In this document: positions 14,895 through 23,276 of the stretch, piece by piece
Numbering within the stretch: position 1 is the stretch's first letter
Layout of the letters: each line of letters begins with the position of its first letter
Assembly: GCA_947457925.1 (NCBI GenBank)
Contig: CANGYA010000023.1
Location: 1-32,097 of the forward strand
Length of the DNA stretch: 32,097 nt
Direction: 5' to 3'
Origin: Cytophagales bacterium
GTDB lineage: Bacteria > Bacteroidota > Bacteroidia > Cytophagales > Thermoflexibacteraceae
The notes under the pieces: model-generated
Told to the model about the DNA's origin: nothing
Seen by the model: the letters and a program-made list of their open reading frames with translations, nothing else
Databases searched by the model: none
Program-made: the position numbers and the translations under genes

Positions 14895-15365
14895 CTATTC
14901 ATCAAAAAAACATCTTAACATCAATAAAATATTCCACAAAGCAAATAATTCACCTCCCTTATTAGCCTCCATAATGTATTCATTATTAGCTTTATCAAAT
15001 ATTGTTAGTTGATACCAGTCGCCTTTAGCTGTATGTTTTTCTTTAAAAGCCATGATAGGATTCTTAGTAAAATTTGCTAAAAATGTTGGTCGTATCCTTG
15101 CTATATTTGATATATCTATGCTATTAATTTGATTATCAGTATTAAAGAGAATTTGACGAGTACAAACCAATGTCCAAGATTTTGTATTTACATTTGTAAA
15201 AAATAATGTAGGTATTCCACTCTTGCTAAACTCTAACTGTTTTGTTAAATAATTTTGCATTTCAATAGCAATATCCTTGAAGAATACAACATCATTTGTA
15301 GGCAACTTGTATTGTGTTGCTTTCCAGACTATTCTTCTAAAAATAAAATCATCTGTTTTTTGCAT
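14895..15365 (-). CDS. Hypothetical protein, possible bacterial PH-like fold
   Basis: 156 residues, no signal peptide or membrane segment. The N-terminus is helical with a run of charged and aromatic residues. From about 50 on, alternating strands (TLFFTNV, SWTLVCTRQILFNTD, IDISNIARIRPTF, DWYQLTIFDKANNEYIMEA) end in a helix, GELFALWNILLMLRCFF. That strand-plus-terminal-helix plan, with an FNTDNQINSIDISNIARI element, resembles PH-like domains, but this is a visual guess and no family is recognised. It lies on the same strand as the methyltransferase and the next small gene, in the AT-rich accessory block. A weak -7-like TAAATTTG sits at 15434-15427 on its strand. Confidence 0.6.
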   Translation of the reverse strand: MQKTDDFIFRRIVWKATQYKLPTNDVVFFKDIAIEMQNYLTKQLEFSKSGIPTLFFTNVNTKSWTLVCTRQILFNTDNQINSIDISNIARIRPTFLANFTKNPIMAFKEKHTAKGDWYQLTIFDKANNEYIMEANKGGELFALWNILLMLRCFFDE

Positions 15366-15431
15366 AGTTAATTTCGTATGAAGTTGTGTAAGTATTTGTA
15401 CTTGCTAAATGCTAAACAAATAGTTACAAAT

Positions 15432-15809
15432 TTACCTTAACTTTTTTACCATCACAAAAGTATGTCTTGGATTACCTCCTTCAAGAGAATACTTCCCACT
15501 CATTGTTGTATAGGCAAGAGAAGCATTTACTAATTCATAGCCTTCTGCATTGAGTTGGTTCAATATTTTTATAGTAGGAGTATAATCTTCATAAATTTCA
15601 GTCTTTTCTTTTTTCCATACCTCATCTGTTGCGGGTTGTGTGCCTTTGGTTACACGAATGGTTTTTGTTTTGTAATCCTCTATCACATCTACAATAGCAT
15701 ATTCCTCTGTTCTTGTGTTTTGGACAGAAGATTTTTGAATGAATGAGGAGAGAAGAATAGACAAAGCTACTATGCAAAATCCTGCGAGAATAATTGTGTT
15801 AGTTTTCAT
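15432..15809 (-). CDS. Small membrane-anchored protein, DUF4177-like tail
   Basis: 125 residues. Residues 5-23 form one hydrophobic segment (TIILAGFCIVALSILLSSF), either an anchor or an uncleaved signal. The rest is soluble. The C-terminal part, TIKILNQLNAEGYELVNASLAY followed by HTFVMVKKL, has the short helix then GYELVN strand and final strand of small DUF4177-type proteins. Function is unknown. A -7 box TAAATTTG lies at 15842-15835 on the minus strand, placing a likely start about 20 nt before the ATG, so it probably has its own promoter; no -33 was found at proper distance. Confidence 0.6.
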   Translation of the reverse strand: MKTNTIILAGFCIVALSILLSSFIQKSSVQNTRTEEYAIVDVIEDYKTKTIRVTKGTQPATDEVWKKEKTEIYEDYTPTIKILNQLNAEGYELVNASLAYTTMSGKYSLEGGNPRHTFVMVKKLR

Positions 15810-15912
15810 AGGGAGAACTGAATGTATGGATTTACAAATTTACCCTTTTCCCGCCAACCGCCATTCCTCTTGCTGTTAAATGTCGTTAAGGGTGTCATTT
15901 ATCAACCGAAAA

Positions 15913-15944
15913 TTGTTTTCCAATACGCTATTTGTTTACCTTTG
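15913..15944 (+). promoter_or_regulatory. Promoter of the T9SS cargo gene
   Basis: TTG (15913-15915), 21-nt spacer, TACCTTTG (15937-15944), matching the Bacteroidota consensus. Transcription would begin near 15951, 17 nt before ATG 15968, which also excludes the in-frame ATG at 15932 as the start. Confidence 0.6.
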
Positions 15945-15967
15945 TGCCAAAATTTAAGACAGGCAAC

Positions 15968-18900
15968 ATGAAAAAAAGGTATTTGTTATTTGTACTCTTA
16001 TTATTATTGTCAAATTCATTGGTAAATGCCCAAACAGTCGTAAGTGGTATCATTAACAATTACGTAAGGGTTACGGCAATAGACGTAGCCAATAGCACCC
16101 TGACAGTAGAAAGCACAACGGGCATACAAAATTGTAGTATCATTCTCATCGCACAGATGAAAGGGGCTACCCTTTCCACTGCCAACGACACGACTTTCGG
16201 CAGGGTAAACAGCTACAACTCCGCAGGCTTGTACGAAAGAGCCATTATAGACTTTGTAGATGTGGGCAACCGAAAACTCTTTTTAAGACATAAATTAGTC
16301 AATACCTATAACGTGGCAGGGACAGTACAAGTAGTTACCGTACCCCAATACACCAGTATAGACATTACAGGCACACTACAAGGGAAACCGTTTGATGGGC
16401 AAACAGGCGGTATCATCGCCTTAGAAGCCACAGGGACGGTTACGGTACAAGGTATCATAGACGCAACAGGTATTGGTTTTAGAGGCGGAAAAGTAAATAC
16501 CAACGCAGCTTGTAGCAGCAACGAAGCCTCCAACTTTGCCTACGACATTACTTTGAACAATGCAGGGCAAAAAGGCGAAGGCATTTTTGACCTCCCCAAC
16601 ACACAAGGCAGTGGCAAAGGACGCAATGCCAACGGTGGCGGTGGCGGTGCTTGTTTGAATGGCGGCGGCGGCGGCGGTGCAAGTTTTGGTGCTGGTGGTT
16701 TGGGTGGTCGCAGCCCTTTACATCTCGGTAATTCGGCATTGGTAAGTGGTATCGGTGGACACAACTTAGCCTATAACAACCAAAACCGTTTGTTTTTAGG
16801 TGGTGGCGGTGGTGCAGGCCATCAAGATAATTCAGCAGCAACAGATGGCGGAAATGGTGGCGGTATTGTCTATATTGTGGCTAATCAATTAGTAGGTGGC
16901 GGTATCATTAATGCAAGTGGTTTTGAGGCTGCCAATGCAGGTACAGACGGTGCTGGTGGCGGTGGCGGTGCAGGTACAATAGCTCTCAATATTACCAACA
17001 GACCTATTTTAGTGAATTTATTGGCAAGAGGGGGCAATGGTGGTAACAACATTGCGGTTGTGAGTGCAGCCAACCAATGTTTTGCAGCAGGTGGCGGTGG
17101 TGGTGGCGGTGCTGTGTTAGTCAATGGTAGTGCTAATTTAACAGGCATTACAGTAGCTTTGCAAGGTGGTGGTGCAGGTAGAATTACCAACATAGCCTCA
17201 CAATGCTCTGGTACAACACATGGAGCTACGGCAGGCACAAACGGAAGTGTGATTGGCGTAAGCACATGGACAGTGCCACAAGGTACAACCGAACAGTTAT
17301 TATTAGATATTACCGTTACTACTACAGCAGCAGCTTGTGCAGATACCCAACAGGGCTTCACAGCTACCAATATAGCAGGCGTAAGCTACCAATGGCAAAG
17401 AAATGGCGAGGACGTACCCAATGCCATAGGCGTAGGGTTCAATGCTACAGAGTCAGGTGTGTACCGTTTGCGTGCAAGTTTTGGTTGTAAAGTCTTTTTC
17501 TCCCCTAATTTCCCTGTCAATATCAAAAATACGCCTATTGCGTTTGTTATCGGCAATACGGTACAAGGGGTATGTACGGGTGGAACAGGTACTTTTTTAC
17601 AAGCTACCCAAGTAGCAGGTTACACGTACCAATGGCGAAGGAATGGTACGAATGTAGCAGGGGCTACCAACGCCTCTCTTTCGGCTACCCAAACAGGCGA
17701 ATATGATGTAGTTGTTACAGGTTGTGGGGGCAGTGCCACTTCTAATAAAATCAACTTAGTAGCTTCTTTGGCTACTACAGTGCCTACGATTGTGGGAATT
17801 TCGGCTGTTTGCCCCAATAATACTGTCCGTTTGCAAGTCAATAACCATATAGCAGGTAGCATTTATCAATGGCGTTTTAACGGCATAAATATCACAGGTG
17901 CTAATGCACCATTTTTAGAGGCTACACAAGTAGGAGCTTATACAGTAGCTAATTTGTCATCTTGTAATACAGATTTTTCTGCACCCTTCTTATTAGGTTT
18001 AGGCGAAGGAATTACGCAAGCTGTGATTGCAGGTAGCCCTTCTATTTGCCCAAATAGCACAAGCACCTTAAGAGCTACCAGAGCCGTAGGAGGTACATAT
18101 ATTTGGTTTAGAAATGACACCATCATTGCAGGAGCTACAACAGAAAATTTAGCCATTGGACAAGCAGGTCGTTATGTGGTACAAATTACAGATGCGTGTC
18201 GCAAAACCTATCTGTCTGCCCCATTTATCGTACAAACTACGACTATCAGTCAGCCATTTGTACGTGGGCAAGGCTTGTTGTGCCAAGGTCAAGCCCCATT
18301 GACTACGCCTCGTATTCCTAACTACCGTTACCAATGGTATCAAGGGGGAGGAGCATTACCCAATGCTACAGATACCATTTACGTAGCCAGAGCAGCAGGT
18401 AGATACACCGTAGAAGTAACAGATACTTGTGGACAAACTCGTATGTCGCCTATTTTCTTTGTCAATGACGATAACTTGGGCAATTCTACCCTATCTATCA
18501 CTGCCAACCGACAAGTAGTATGTACGCCGAATGATAATATTAGAATAACTGCCAACACAGATGCCGTCAATGCTACTCTACAATGGCAACGCAACGGTGC
18601 AGACATTCCAAATGCTACAGGCAATATTTATACAACTAATGTAGCAGGTACTTATACCGTAAGGCTAAGAAATTCTTGTTCTACCTTAACTTCTTCGCCT
18701 TTGGTGATACGTCAAGGGACATTGCCCGAAGCCGTTATTACAGGGGCAAATACATTTTGCGTAGGCACAAGTACCATGTTACGTACCAATGCAGGTGATA
18801 ATTTGAGTTATCAATGGTTTTTGAATGGTGAACCGTTGAACGGTGCTATCAATGCCCAAATTCCTGTCTTTACCGCAGGGTCTTATACAGTGCGTATTGT

Positions 18901-19684
18901 GAACGCAGATGGTTGTGCGACTGTATCGGCTCCTTTTGTTACTACCTTAAGTAGTGTGGGTACACCGACTATTAGCCAAAGCCGTACTATTTGTGTAGGC
19001 GACAGAGTAAATCTTTTTGCCCAAGCACAAGGGGCTGTAAAATATACATGGACTCCTGCAACAGGCTTAAACAACCCAAACATAGCTACGCCTGTAGCCA
19101 CCCCTACACAAACTACTTTATATACCGTAAAAATGGAAAACCAATTTGGTTGTTTTGTAGAAAGGCAAGTGCGTATAGAAGTGATACCAGCTATTACGGC
19201 AGATTTTGAGATAACAACCAATACGCAATGTGGAGATAAAACAACCATAAAGCTAACCAGTAAAATTACAAATATCGAAGCCTTTGCAGATGTCGTATGG
19301 TCTATGGGCAACGGTGATACATTAAGAGGCACTACTCCGCCTATTTATACTTACAACCAAAGTGGCACCTACAGCATCACCTTAACCGTAAACAATAGAG
19401 TATGTAGCCAAACTGTTAGGAAGTCTGTAGAAGTAGAAAATTTAGACATGGGCAACGTCATCACGCCGAATGAAGACGGTAAAAATGACAAGCTCATCAT
19501 AGACACACCGAATGAGGGCTGGAAATTGAAGATTTTTGACCGTTTCGGTAGGTCTGTTTACGAATCTGAAAATTATGATAACTCTTGGGGAGAGAGAATG
19601 CCATCAGGTACTTATTTCTACCAACTTGTTTCCCCAAAAAACAAAGAATGTACAGGTTGGTTACAAGTCTTATCCACGTATTAA
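15968..19684 (+). CDS. Large T9SS-secreted Gly-rich / Ig-like surface protein
   Basis: 1238 residues from ATG 15968. A signal peptide (KKRYLLFVLLLLLSNSLVNAQ) is followed by a domain of about 180 residues, then a glycine-rich region (about 221-404) with several runs of 5-7 Gly, likely a disordered or polyglycine-helix-like stretch. Seven Ig-like repeats of about 75-85 residues follow (about 450-1030). Each begins with a YQWxxNG-type strand (YQWQRNG, YQWRRNG, YQWRFNG, YIWFRND, YQWYQGG, LQWQRNG, YQWFLNG) and contains ATxxGxYxxxV with paired Cys. A PKD-like domain (about 1105-1155) precedes the CHU_C/gliding-motility C-terminal domain (about 1160-1238: NVITPNEDGKNDKLII, FDRFGRSVYES, PSGTYFYQL), the type-B sorting signal for type IX secretion. 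Probably an adhesin or matrix protein; its ligand is unknown. Confidence 0.88.
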   Translation: MKKRYLLFVLLLLLSNSLVNAQTVVSGIINNYVRVTAIDVANSTLTVESTTGIQNCSIILIAQMKGATLSTANDTTFGRVNSYNSAGLYERAIIDFVDVGNRKLFLRHKLVNTYNVAGTVQVVTVPQYTSIDITGTLQGKPFDGQTGGIIALEATGTVTVQGIIDATGIGFRGGKVNTNAACSSNEASNFAYDITLNNAGQKGEGIFDLPNTQGSGKGRNANGGGGGACLNGGGGGGASFGAGGLGGRSPLHLGNSALVSGIGGHNLAYNNQNRLFLGGGGGAGHQDNSAATDGGNGGGIVYIVANQLVGGGIINASGFEAANAGTDGAGGGGGAGTIALNITNRPILVNLLARGGNGGNNIAVVSAANQCFAAGGGGGGGAVLVNGSANLTGITVALQGGGAGRITNIASQCSGTTHGATAGTNGSVIGVSTWTVPQGTTEQLLLDITVTTTAAACADTQQGFTATNIAGVSYQWQRNGEDVPNAIGVGFNATESGVYRLRASFGCKVFFSPNFPVNIKNTPIAFVIGNTVQGVCTGGTGTFLQATQVAGYTYQWRRNGTNVAGATNASLSATQTGEYDVVVTGCGGSATSNKINLVASLATTVPTIVGISAVCPNNTVRLQVNNHIAGSIYQWRFNGINITGANAPFLEATQVGAYTVANLSSCNTDFSAPFLLGLGEGITQAVIAGSPSICPNSTSTLRATRAVGGTYIWFRNDTIIAGATTENLAIGQAGRYVVQITDACRKTYLSAPFIVQTTTISQPFVRGQGLLCQGQAPLTTPRIPNYRYQWYQGGGALPNATDTIYVARAAGRYTVEVTDTCGQTRMSPIFFVNDDNLGNSTLSITANRQVVCTPNDNIRITANTDAVNATLQWQRNGADIPNATGNIYTTNVAGTYTVRLRNSCSTLTSSPLVIRQGTLPEAVITGANTFCVGTSTMLRTNAGDNLSYQWFLNGEPLNGAINAQIPVFTAGSYTVRIVNADGCATVSAPFVTTLSSVGTPTISQSRTICVGDRVNLFAQAQGAVKYTWTPATGLNNPNIATPVATPTQTTLYTVKMENQFGCFVERQVRIEVIPAITADFEITTNTQCGDKTTIKLTSKITNIEAFADVVWSMGNGDTLRGTTPPIYTYNQSGTYSITLTVNNRVCSQTVRKSVEVENLDMGNVITPNEDGKNDKLIIDTPNEGWKLKIFDRFGRSVYESENYDNSWGERMPSGTYFYQLVSPKNKECTGWLQVLSTY

Positions 19685-19691
19685 AAGCTAT

Positions 19692-19784
19692 TAAGTTCTG
19701 TAGCATAGACTTTAATCTTTGCTTGTAATATATTGTTAATCAAGTAATTAATTCACAGACTAAAGTCTATGTTACAAAATCTTA
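19692..19784. repeat. CTGTAGCATAGACT-family inverted repeat, long-loop form
   Basis: Left arm 19692-19721 (TAAGTTCTGTAGCATAGACT...) and right arm 19754-19784 (CACAGACTAAAGTCTATG...) pair imperfectly across a 32-nt loop. The element at 24365-24447 matches it in arms and in part of the loop (TAATATATTGTTA). It directly follows the T9SS gene. Confidence 0.75.
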
Positions 19785-19806
19785 ATATCGTGTATTAGAT
19801 AAAAAT

Positions 19807-19839
19807 AAAACCCTTTCTATCATGTTTCGAAAGGGTTTT
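19807..19839. terminator. Bidirectional terminator
   Basis: Perfect 11-bp arms AAAACCCTTTC (19807-19817) and GAAAGGGTTTT (19829-19839), followed by T-rich sequence on both strands. It separates the convergent T9SS gene and the BadF-type kinase gene. Confidence 0.7.
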
Positions 19840-19846
19840 TTCATAG

Positions 19847-20692
19847 TTAATTTTGTGTATGAAATAAGGTCAAACCCGCAGCAGGATTTTCTACTATCTT
19901 ACCAATATGGTAGCCCTTATCTTGCCCGATACGGCGTACAAAGTCTGAAAAATAGAAAGCCAAAGAGCCTGTAAAATGAATAGGAAAAGCCTTTGGGTTG
20001 TCATACTTGGCTATGGCTTTGTCATAAAAATCAGTAAAACATTGTGTAATTACTTGGGCGGGGTATTCTTCGTGTCTGTGGTCAAACAAAAACTTACTGA
20101 ATTGTGCCAAAAATCTATTCGGATAAGGCTTGGCGTACACATTTTCCAAAATATTGGCTCTGGTCAATTCATATCTTTTTTGTAGTTTTTCTGCCAAATG
20201 GGTAGGCATTTCTTCGTTCAAAAGGTCTTGCAATAATTTTTTGCCCATATACGCCCCACTGCCTTCATCGCCCAACCATACACCCAGTCCGCCTATAGTT
20301 CGCATGATTTTTTCTCCGTCATAAAAAGCTGAATTAGAGCCTGTCCCAAGAATAGCCACAATGCCCGCCTCTCTTTGGCACAAACTACGTGCTGCCCCTT
20401 CCATGTCGTCTGCCACAAAAACAAGGGCTTGCGGAAAGACATTTCGCAAGGCAGTTTGCATTTTTGCGATATTATGGTGTGTAGAACAACCCGCACCATA
20501 AAAATAAATCTCTTGTACGGGTGCAACAGGGGGAAGTTGAGGTAATAATTCGGAGTGAATAGAGTGTTGTATATCGTCTTCTGCCTGAAAAAAGGGATTG
20601 TAACCCACCGTTTCGGCTTGAATTATCTCTTGGTAAGGCGAAACATAACGCCATGATGTTTTTGTAGAACCACTGTCTGCAATAAGAAGCAT
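19847..20692 (-). CDS. BadF/BadG-type ATPase, probable N-acetylglucosamine kinase
   Basis: 281 residues with the ASKHA (actin/hexokinase) fold signature. Phosphate-1 loop ADSGSTKT at 5-12, an internal VADDMEGAARS (93-103) whose Asp matches the catalytic base of NAG kinases, GTGSN at 116-120 (phosphate 2), and GGLGVWLGDEGSGAYMGK at 134-151. Bacteroidota proteins of this type and size are usually annotated as N-acetylglucosamine kinases that phosphorylate amino sugars recovered from peptidoglycan or chitin. The BadF family also includes benzoyl-CoA reductase activators, but the size and DDMEGAARS motif favour a sugar kinase. It has its own promoter (20711-20742) and no sugar-utilisation neighbours. 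Confidence 0.82.
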   Translation of the reverse strand: MLLIADSGSTKTSWRYVSPYQEIIQAETVGYNPFFQAEDDIQHSIHSELLPQLPPVAPVQEIYFYGAGCSTHHNIAKMQTALRNVFPQALVFVADDMEGAARSLCQREAGIVAILGTGSNSAFYDGEKIMRTIGGLGVWLGDEGSGAYMGKKLLQDLLNEEMPTHLAEKLQKRYELTRANILENVYAKPYPNRFLAQFSKFLFDHRHEEYPAQVITQCFTDFYDKAIAKYDNPKAFPIHFTGSLAFYFSDFVRRIGQDKGYHIGKIVENPAAGLTLFHTQN

Positions 20693-20710
20693 AATATCAT
20701 TAATTTTTCA

Positions 20711-20742
20711 CAAAGGTAGGTGGCTACCAACAACTTTCCAAA
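20711..20742 (-). promoter_or_regulatory. Promoter of the BadF-type kinase
   Basis: Minus strand: TTTG (20742-20739), 20-nt spacer, TACCTTTG (20718-20711). Predicted transcription start about 20704, 12 nt before ATG 20692. Confidence 0.6.
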
Positions 20743-20873
20743 CGCTGCGACATACTCCGTACATCTTGAATGATTTGGAGTGAAAATCACGAACTATTGA
20801 CTGATAAACAAAAAAATTTGACTTCAAAGCAATTTTTTCATAACATTAGGGCAAAATGTAAATCAACAACCCA

Positions 20874-22031
20874 ATGGCGAAAATTCTGATTATAGATGAT
20901 GAAAAAAGTATCCGTTATGCTTTGCGTGAAGTGCTGGAGTTTGAAAAATACGAGGTAAGCGAAGCAAAAGACGGCGAAGAAGGTTTGAACATGGTTTTAC
21001 AAAACCAATACGATATAGTGCTGTGTGATGTCAAAATGCCTAAGTTGGACGGGGTGCAGGTCTTAGAAAAAGCTATGGAAAGTGGCACAGATGCCCAATT
21101 CATTATGATTTCGGCACATGGCAACATAGAAACGGCGGTAGATGCTACGAAAAAAGGGGCTTTTGATTTTGTATCTAAACCACCAGACCTTAACAGATTA
21201 TTGCTTACTATTCGCAATGCTTTAGACAAATCTAATTTGGTGGCAGAAACCAAAACCCTCAAAAAGAAAGTGTTGAAAGGCATTGAAATTATAGGTGAAT
21301 CTGCTGCTATTCGCAAAGTAAAAGACGAAATAGAAAAAGTAGCCCCAACAGACGCAAGAGTATTGATTATTGGCGAAAATGGTTCTGGTAAAGAGTTGGT
21401 AGCCAAAGGCTTACACTCTAAAAGTAACCGTAATAAGTTGCCTTTGGTAGAAGTAAACTGTGCTGCTATTCCGTCTGAATTGATAGAAAGTGAATTGTTT
21501 GGACATGAAAAAGGGGCTTTTACATCTGCTATTAAACAACGTATCGGCAAATTTGAACAAGCCGAAGGTGGCACTTTATTTTTAGATGAAATAGGCGACA
21601 TGAGTCTTTCGGCACAAGCCAAAGTTTTGCGGGCTTTGCAAGAACACAAGATTACAAGAGTAGGCGGGGACAAAGAATTTAAGATTAATGTACGGGTCTT
21701 GGCTGCCACCAACAAGAATTTGAGAGAAGAAATCAAACAAGGACGTTTTCGCGAGGATTTGTACCACCGCCTTAGTGTGATTGTGATACAAGTGCCTTCG
21801 TTGAATGAACGGCGTGATGATATTCCTCTGTTGGTCAATAAATTTTTAGGCGACATAGCCGAAGACTACGGCACAGCCAAAAAAGGAATCACCGAAGATG
21901 CCCTCAAAGCCCTACAAGGCTTGGATTGGACAGGCAACATCAGAGAATTACGTAATGTGGTAGAAAGATTGGTGATTTTGTCGGGAGCTACCATTACGAT
22001 AGAAGAAGTGAATAAATATGCGAAGTATTAA
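20874..22031 (+). CDS. Sigma-54-dependent response regulator without DNA-binding domain
   Basis: 385 residues. The receiver domain (1-120) has acidic Asp8/Asp9, phosphoacceptor Asp52 in LCDVKMP, Ser80 and Lys102 (KPP). A linker leads to a sigma-54-interacting AAA+ domain (about 135-365): Walker A GENGSGKE at 167-174, ELFGHEKGAFTSA with the GAFTSA loop at 214-219 that contacts sigma-54, Walker B TLFLDEIGD at 234-242, and WTGNIREL at 352-359. The protein stops soon after the AAA+ lid (EEVNKYAKY), so the usual C-terminal Fis-type HTH of about 60-80 residues is absent. The frame runs cleanly to its stop, with no nearby continuation. It could act on RNA polymerase without specific DNA binding, as described for FlgR of Helicobacter, or use a partner. 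No histidine kinase gene is adjacent. Confidence 0.9.
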   Translation: MAKILIIDDEKSIRYALREVLEFEKYEVSEAKDGEEGLNMVLQNQYDIVLCDVKMPKLDGVQVLEKAMESGTDAQFIMISAHGNIETAVDATKKGAFDFVSKPPDLNRLLLTIRNALDKSNLVAETKTLKKKVLKGIEIIGESAAIRKVKDEIEKVAPTDARVLIIGENGSGKELVAKGLHSKSNRNKLPLVEVNCAAIPSELIESELFGHEKGAFTSAIKQRIGKFEQAEGGTLFLDEIGDMSLSAQAKVLRALQEHKITRVGGDKEFKINVRVLAATNKNLREEIKQGRFREDLYHRLSVIVIQVPSLNERRDDIPLLVNKFLGDIAEDYGTAKKGITEDALKALQGLDWTGNIRELRNVVERLVILSGATITIEEVNKYAKY

Positions 22032-22039
22032 GTTTTTTG

Positions 22040-22165
22040 ACCTCACCCCCTACCCCCTCTCCATTTGGAGAGGGGAATTATAAATACCATTTTTGAACTT
22101 AAAAGTTCAATCTTCCCCCCTCTCCAAATGGAGAGGCAACTGAGTTGGAAGGCGAGGAGTGAGGT
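22040..22165. repeat. Interspersed palindromic element, CTCTCCAAATGGAGAG family, copy 3
   Basis: Left end ACCTCACCCCC ... CTCTCCATTTGGAGAGG (22040-22075) and right end 22115-22165 (CTCTCCAAATGGAGAGGCAA, then GAGTTGGAAGGCG and GAGTGAGGT) are inverted; the centre TTGAACTTAAAAGTTCAA (about 22093-22110) is itself palindromic. The right end matches copy 1 closely. The element fills the gap between the response regulator and the hydrolase, and a 62-codon frame inside it is not a gene. Confidence 0.75.
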
Positions 22166-22191
22166 TTTTAACAATTATTTCAACCAAAATC

Positions 22192-22965
22192 ATGTTACAC
22201 TACACCATTCAAGGCAAAGGCAATACAGTTGTGTTATTGCATGGGTTTTGTGAAAGCCACACAATATGGGCAGATTTTGCCAGACAATTAGCCACCACCT
22301 ACCAAGTTGTTTGTATAGATTTGTCGGGTTTTGGGCAAAGCCCTTTGTTGGCTGTAACGCCCAGCATAGCAGCCTACGCCGTAGCTGTACATGAAACTTT
22401 GCAAGCCTTAGCCCTGCGAGAATATGTAATGATAGGGCATTCTTTGGGAGGTTATGTAACTTTGTCGTATGCCGAACAGTTTGCAGCAAATCTCAAAGGT
22501 TTTGGTTTGTTCAATTCTACGGCTTTGGCAGACAGCCCCGAAAAGCAAGAAAATAGAAACAAAGTGATAGCTGCCTTGCAAGAATATGGGGCAGAGGCTT
22601 TTATCAAAACTTTTTACTATAATTTGTTTGCTCCTACACACAAAGAAAAATTTGAGGCAACTATTCAAACTTTGATACAAGAGGGCAAACAAATTCCCAC
22701 ACAAGCCTTGATAGATGCGACAAAAGCCATGCGGGATAGGAAAGAACAGTTAGAGTTGTTACAAAATACACCTTTGCCTGTGTTGTTTGTGGTGGGTACG
22801 GCAGACCCTGTGATTCCGTACAGTGCAGTAGCTCCACAATTTGCCTTACCACAAAATACCATAGTTCATCTGGCTGCCTACGGACACATGGGTATGTTGG
22901 AAGCACCCCCAATAACTTTGCAGGCGGTTCGGCTGTTTATGGGGTATTGTTGGGGGCATGTATAG
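22192..22965 (+). CDS. Alpha/beta-fold hydrolase
   Basis: 257 residues from ATG 22192. The longer start at 22159 lies next to the repeat and adds 11 residues not expected in the family. Oxyanion-hole strand VVLLHGFCESHTIW at 13-26; nucleophile elbow GHSLGG at 82-87 with Ser84; acid Asp205 in VGTADPVIP; His232 in AYGHMGMLEAP, so the catalytic triad is complete. There is no signal peptide, so it is cytoplasmic. The architecture fits small esterases or C-C bond hydrolases of the alpha/beta family, and the substrate cannot be told. It lies downstream of the response regulator on the same strand but is separated by a 126-bp repeat element, so an operon is uncertain. Confidence 0.87.
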   Translation: MLHYTIQGKGNTVVLLHGFCESHTIWADFARQLATTYQVVCIDLSGFGQSPLLAVTPSIAAYAVAVHETLQALALREYVMIGHSLGGYVTLSYAEQFAANLKGFGLFNSTALADSPEKQENRNKVIAALQEYGAEAFIKTFYYNLFAPTHKEKFEATIQTLIQEGKQIPTQALIDATKAMRDRKEQLELLQNTPLPVLFVVGTADPVIPYSAVAPQFALPQNTIVHLAAYGHMGMLEAPPITLQAVRLFMGYCWGHV

Positions 22966-23002
22966 TGCAAGTTGCGTAGTCCCTATTGTAAAACAGAGTT
23001 TT

Positions 23003-23242
23003 GTCCAATGCTGTTCGGCTAAGTGTGTAAAATTATATATTTTTAATTATTTGATAATCAATTACTTATGTTTTAAAATTGCCATTAGCTATTCCATTGT
23101 GGGCAACGACATATTTTGCCCGCACTGGAACTGCTACGGCACTTCGAAAGATGAGAAAATGGCGTTACCATAACTATTTCGTGCCTACGGCACTTAGGCA
23201 GCCCCACTAAAAAAGCACTTTCTTAGGCGAACAGCATTGGAC
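23003..23242. repeat. 240-bp inverted-repeat element related to the one at 7171
   Basis: Arms GTCCAATGCTGTTCGGCTAAG (split as 23003-23013 and 23014-23023) and 23222-23242 are complementary with one mismatch. The arm shares CCAATGCT-R-TT...CTAAG with the outer arm of 7171-7443. Inside are CTACGGCACTT copies (about 23135 and 23183) and a diverged CATTGTGGGC string. It occupies nearly all of the gap 22966-23276, where no gene can be supported. Confidence 0.65.
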
Positions 23243-23276
23243 TAAAGTCTATTTTACAAAGTATTTCATCATGATT

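Noticed and set aside
16540-17370. Long Pro-rich and His-rich frames antisense to the T9SS gene
   Set aside because: They are mirror images of the GGT/GGC glycine codons; Pro and His runs arise from that composition alone.
20915-21856. 313-codon frame antisense to the sigma-54 activator
   Set aside because: Ser/Leu-rich shadow of a well-conserved AAA+ gene; no family features.
22065-22253. 62-codon frame between the response regulator and hydrolase
   Set aside because: It is a translation of the CTCTCCAAATGGAGAG repeat running into the hydrolase in another frame.
22958-23173. 71-codon frame after the hydrolase
   Set aside because: It lies largely inside the 23003-23242 repeat element and resembles no protein.
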